A DNA stretch of 64,000 bases. It comes from a candidate division CSSED10-310 bacterium (GTDB lineage Bacteria > CSSED10-310). Below the pieces are notes generated by a model. It was given only the letters and a program-made list of their open reading frames with translations, did no database searches and was not told where the DNA came from. The DNA lies in NCBI GenBank assembly GCA_016931515.1, contig JAFGEQ010000002.1:90278-154277 (forward strand). The letters run 5' to 3'. Positions within the stretch are counted from its first letter, which is position 1. Every line of letters starts with the position of its first letter. The translations under genes and the position numbers were made by a program. This document shows positions 61,801-64,000 of the stretch, piece by piece.

Positions 61801-64000
61801 CTCCAGCGGATTGATCATGCCGTCACCGTTGCCGGCACTGTCATCGATCTCGTGCGAGTGATGAAGCAGGATCGGAACGTTGCACGGCGCTGCGTAAGAT
61901 ATTTCCACATTGTCGATATTCCAGCCTCCCACCGAACCGGTGCTGGCAGGACCCATCGTCCAACGGATATAGACGGCCGGCTGGCCGTCGGCATATTCAG
62001 AAATATCGTATTCATAGCGGGTCCAAGCGTAATCGTAAAGATTGGAATTGGGGTTCGTGTAGATCGTATGCCAGGTGTTGCCGTCGTTGGATACGAGAAT
62101 ATAGGCTTCATCGTAGCCGTGTTCATCCACATCCAGCCACTGGTAAAAGCTGAATCGCACACCGAACGCGGCGGAGCAATCCAGGGCCGGTGTTGTCAGG
62201 TGGTAGGGCGTTGAACCGCCGGCGTAAGCGCCGTTGAGGTTCGTGCCGTAGACGTTCGGGCCGTCAAAACCGGAGGTCGGATCGGCTCCCGGGCCGGACG
62301 GCTGCCCCGTCGGCTGCCCGAACTGCCAGTCTCCCCCGCTGATCGTCCAGTTGGGGTTCGTGTCCATGTTTTCCTGGAGCACATAGATGCGCACCATTGT
62401 TGTAAACGCGTAGTTCAAGCCGCCGTTGTCATCCTCGGTCGTATTGCCGGCGCCATCGGCGGAGCGGACAAAAAGCACGTAATCCATGCACTGCTGGAGT
62501 CCGGTGATTGTCACCGAATGAGACGTCCGCAATCCCTCGACGGACGTTTCGGTATCCGGAGTCGACAAACCGTAGATAACGGTGCCCGTGCAGGGCTCGT
62601 CGGTCGTCCAGGTAATAGTCGCCGATGTATCATCGTGGAACGCGATGGTGACATTACTGATAACCGGGTATGTATCGTCCACAACCGCCGTATCGGTAAC
62701 CGGGATGTTGACTCCGCCGAAACCTGTCGAAGCATCGATATAGGTTCCAGTGATCACATCATCCGGTGAAGCGTCTATATAGCCGTTTCCGGGAGCCGCC
62801 GCGCTGTCCCGGATATCGATCGATTCCTGGAAAACACCGGTATTCGGACCGGTTTCCGTCAGCAGGAGTGTTTCGGAATCACCGTTGTCGACGGTCAATA
62901 CGATGGAAATTGAATCCGCCGTATACGGATCGATGTTCAGATCAACATCCTGGACCGTGCAGACCACGGTGCCGTCCGAAGCATACGCAGGCTGATCGAA
63001 ATTGAACTGCCCGCGGGTCGTAACCCGTCCAAACAGTGGGGTTTGCGGGCATCCCAACAGATTGACCTCATAGCATGTCCAGCGGTTGGCTTTGTAGTTC
63101 ATGCACCAGATATTATCTTCCTTCGAATCGGCATTCATGCGTCCCAATTCCCGGATATCCTCCGTGAAAAAGGCATCGTGGAACTGGCGATGGAAGTATT
63201 GACCCGGGCCGTCGGTGCAGCCTATTTCGCCCCAACCATAGCGACCATTCATGAAAACTGCGAACGCGCCGCCTGCATTCCAGGAGAAGTTTTCGGCGAT
63301 GCAGTCAGTGGTATCGAAAGCTCCGGCGTAACAACCCTGGGAGTAAACCAGGAATGGCCGGCTGTTGGTAAGGCTTTGAACATTCGAGATACTGAGCAGC
63401 ATGACCGTTGTTTCATTGGCATGACCGAGGTGATTGATCCAGTGGACATTATTGGAGTTCATTTTGGGTACCAGCTGGCTGCTGCTCCAGGATGTTTCCC
63501 GTTCATAGAGGTGATCGATGGCCCAACCGGAGGGATAACCCGGGGTGCTGTATCCCCAAAGATCCGATCCGTACCAGAGTTCATCCATATAGTCTCCACC
63601 ATAAGTCTGAGGCCACAGATATTCACCCAGCAGCAATGCATTGTCCGCCCAGTCGGCCTGATAATCATCCGTTTCGTAAGCAATTATTTTGGCAACGAAA
63701 TTCCGGAGCTGCGTCGCCGAATCCACTGAGCCTCGCCCGATGAACAATTCCGCGAGGACATCGGGTTCCGTACCGCCGGGGCCGTCGTCAACTTCTCCGT
63801 AACGACTGTTGCCGTTGCTGTTCCAGTTGCCATCCAGGCATCCGAAATACATATCGGTTGGAACGGTATTGTCTTCATGACCCTCAGCAGTCGCGTAGCA
63901 GCCACGGGTCGGCACGATCGCCTGATCACCCCCGAGCAGGATGTATTCGGTATTCCAGTTTTCATATGCATCCATGCAGAAATTGCGGATTTTATCCTGG
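58825..64000 (-). CDS. Gingipain-like (C25) cysteine protease with MAM-like modules, dockerin and cohesin-like tail (5' end outside window)
   Basis: The frame is open to the right edge, so the ATG at 63975 is internal and signal peptide, propeptide and part of the catalytic domain are missing. Visible order: C25 catalytic domain (EYILLGGDQAIVPTR; catalytic His in INHLGHANETT; catalytic Cys in YSQGCYAGAFD); C25-associated Ig domain; fibronectin-like domain; MAM-like module 1; two CARDB-like domains with DGMINPLETIAM and DGIFDPGETVQM; module 2; two further CARDB-like domains; module 3; paired dockerin (59255-59460); and a final beta-sandwich (58828-59230) that resembles a cohesin. The catalytic pair is intact, so it should cut proteins outside the cell. 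It stands just upstream of the S8 protease with the same dockerin type. Confidence 0.92.
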   Translation of the reverse strand, partial: QDKIRNFCMDAYENWNTEYILLGGDQAIVPTRGCYATAEGHEDNTVPTDMYFGCLDGNWNSNGNSRYGEVDDGPGGTEPDVLAELFIGRGSVDSATQLRNFVAKIIAYETDDYQADWADNALLLGEYLWPQTYGGDYMDELWYGSDLWGYSTPGYPSGWAIDHLYERETSWSSSQLVPKMNSNNVHWINHLGHANETTVMLLSISNVQSLTNSRPFLVYSQGCYAGAFDTTDCIAENFSWNAGGAFAVFMNGRYGWGEIGCTDGPGQYFHRQFHDAFFTEDIRELGRMNADSKEDNIWCMNYKANRWTCYEVNLLGCPQTPLFGRVTTRGQFNFDQPAYASDGTVVCTVQDVDLNIDPYTADSISIVLTVDNGDSETLLLTETGPNTGVFQESIDIRDSAAAPGNGYIDASPDDVITGTYIDASTGFGGVNIPVTDTAVVDDTYPVISNVTIAFHDDTSATITWTTDEPCTGTVIYGLSTPDTETSVEGLRTSHSVTITGLQQCMDYVLFVRSADGAGNTTEDDNGGLNYAFTTMVRIYVLQENMDTNPNWTISGGDWQFGQPTGQPSGPGADPTSGFDGPNVYGTNLNGAYAGGSTPYHLTTPALDCSAAFGVRFSFYQWLDVDEHGYDEAYILVSNDGNTWHTIYTNPNSNLYDYAWTRYEYDISEYADGQPAVYIRWTMGPASTGSVGGWNIDNVEISYAAPCNVPILLHHSHEIDDSAGNGDGMINPLETIAMLVTLRNVGLDAMGVSAVLSTDYTGVTVTVPSANFPNILQGGNGTSLTDYQFSVNDTAIDGDTVPFVVEWTAGGTTAQTMFMEEIVAANACFDSCGIIDWNTRGDGDGIFDPGETVQMTVSLINQGRLAAQDITGTLTCNHPEYITIDQGWAGFPDMNPGQTVSSIDPHFTVSSLQSTPDHMIVTFYLEIEAYAHHKILPFDVEITTSTFVRRQLWDMDDNPGWTTEGQWAWGIPQGAGGDPSSGFSGANVYGYNLAGAYANDMSETSLTSTPINCANLSDVEVRFMRWLGVESSSYDHASFRVSNNGSTWTTIWDHTGSSFTDPSWQAMSYDISGIADGQAAVYLRWVMGTTDGSVVYCGWNLDDIELWASSDNPQVVLTHADHAIDDSAGNNDGMINPMETILLDVTVENVGIAGTGITGYLSTTNPHVTVTQDSALFPDIPAGGQGQTLTPFAFDVSAAATNGETISFTVTYFSSAGNGSFTFTETVAGPDLSIGTITITDGGDHDGILDPGETATLAIELLNGGSMGITGVTGTINSDSPAYLFINDDEADFNDIVGGGSGGSITPHFSIQAAGFTPDPTVVTVTLDIQSNEAEAELTFEIEITGSNFIQRYYWNMDTNPGWTTESQWAWGVPQGASGDPSSGYTGTSVYGYNLSGSYTNSMPETNLTTTAIDCSSLENVEVRFMRWLGVESSTWDHASFRVSNNGTSWTTIWDHSGSSFTDTSWQTMVYDISAVADNQPTVYLRWVMGTTDSSVVYCGWNVDDVEVWADSFGNPCVHHGDCNFDGEITAGDAQMAFMCALGVITPTEEEACAADCNANGEITAGDAQQIFMTALGMTSCADPMDRVKDAPPRLSHLPIVNHEIPVSLDYVEADQNTIEIAITLDTDHREIDAFWIELSLDSRFTLVECFTGDLNPQWVQFGCNDPAPDRIRIGAYNDGTYDPVIPEGVGGTLATLVITGPVETAIRDQLVPVRILRVADDIKP
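58828..59230 (-). other. Cohesin-like C-terminal domain of the C25 protease
   Basis: About 135 residues predicted as all beta: an opening IEIAITLDTDHREIDAFWIEL strand pair, a FTGDLNPQWVQFGCN turn, IRIGAYNDG, and GGTLATLVITG before a final strand. Order and turns resemble type I cohesins of the cellulosome and of related surface proteins. Resemblance only; no search could be run. Confidence 0.5.
59255..59460 (-). other. Dockerin-type calcium-loop pair of the C25 protease
   Basis: Loops DCNFDGEITAGD and DCNANGEITAGD with helices AQMAFMCALG and AQQIFMTALG, nearly the same as the dockerin of the S8 protease. Confidence 0.75.
59470..59960 (-). repeat. MAM-like module 3 of the C25 protease
   Basis: Very similar to module 2 (60680-61165), with long identical stretches such as VEVRFMRWLGVESS and DHASFRVSNNG. 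This suggests a fairly recent internal duplication. Confidence 0.8.
60680..61165 (-). repeat. MAM-like module 2 of the C25 protease
   Basis: Followed and preceded by CARDB-like pairs. The unit of module plus CARDB-like pair was probably duplicated as a block. Module 1 (61883-62395) is more diverged. Confidence 0.75.

Overview
The window comes from an uncultivated-type diderm (Gram-negative) bacterium. The bacterial marks are BipA/TypA, RlmKL, ComEA/ComEC, two NtrC-type AAA+ regulators, c-di-GMP enzymes, a SurA/PpiC-type lipoprotein, LPS heptosyltransferases and a Kdo-kinase-like protein. The genetic code is standard (TAA, TAG and TGA all end genes), and several genes start with TTG or GTG. 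Large secreted proteins with Thr/Pro linkers, PKD-like repeats, IPTL-CTERM-like tails and paired dockerin repeats point to a candidate phylum with elaborate surface proteins. I cannot name the phylum from sequence alone. Coding density is high: no gap without a gene exceeds about 225 bases, and I see no tRNA, rRNA, CRISPR array or insertion sequence.

Layout. 1-6.8 kb: envelope genes (end of a YfhO-type membrane protein, LPS-kinase-like protein, two family 9 glycosyltransferases) with an MtfA-type and an M3 peptidase. 6.9-11.3 kb: a giant PKD-repeat/beta-helix surface protein. 11.3-15.6 kb (minus): surface protein, PPIase lipoprotein and RlmKL. 15.7-21.3 kb: glycan genes (carbamoyltransferase, sugar nucleotidyltransferase, two GT2 enzymes, a MobA-like protein). 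21.3-23.3 kb: a pyroglutamyl-peptidase/folylpolyglutamate-synthase fusion. 23.4-27.1 kb: tldD, an FHA histidine kinase and a response regulator. 27.3-30.7 kb: gatD and gatE, tail to tail. 30.7-36.1 kb: secreted unknown, secreted nuclease-like protein, a Ser/Thr kinase with a TonB-like tail, and a surface protein. 36.2-39.8 kb: exopolysaccharide genes. 39.8-45.5 kb: TPR protein, two secreted proteins and a sigma-54 activator, with sigma-54-type promoters in front of the secreted genes. 45.6-51.7 kb: comEA-comEC-diguanylate cyclase-HD-GYP operon. 51.9-55.8 kb: GT2, M29-like protein, typA. 55.8-64 kb: two dockerin-bearing proteases (S8 subtilisin and C25 gingipain-like); the second also carries a C-terminal cohesin-like domain.

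The strongest surprises are the archaeal-type tRNA amidotransferase GatDE in a bacterial genome, the Pcp-FolC fusion, the dockerin/cohesin-like protease pair (a possible surface proteolytic assembly), and the local sigma-54 circuit for secreted proteins.
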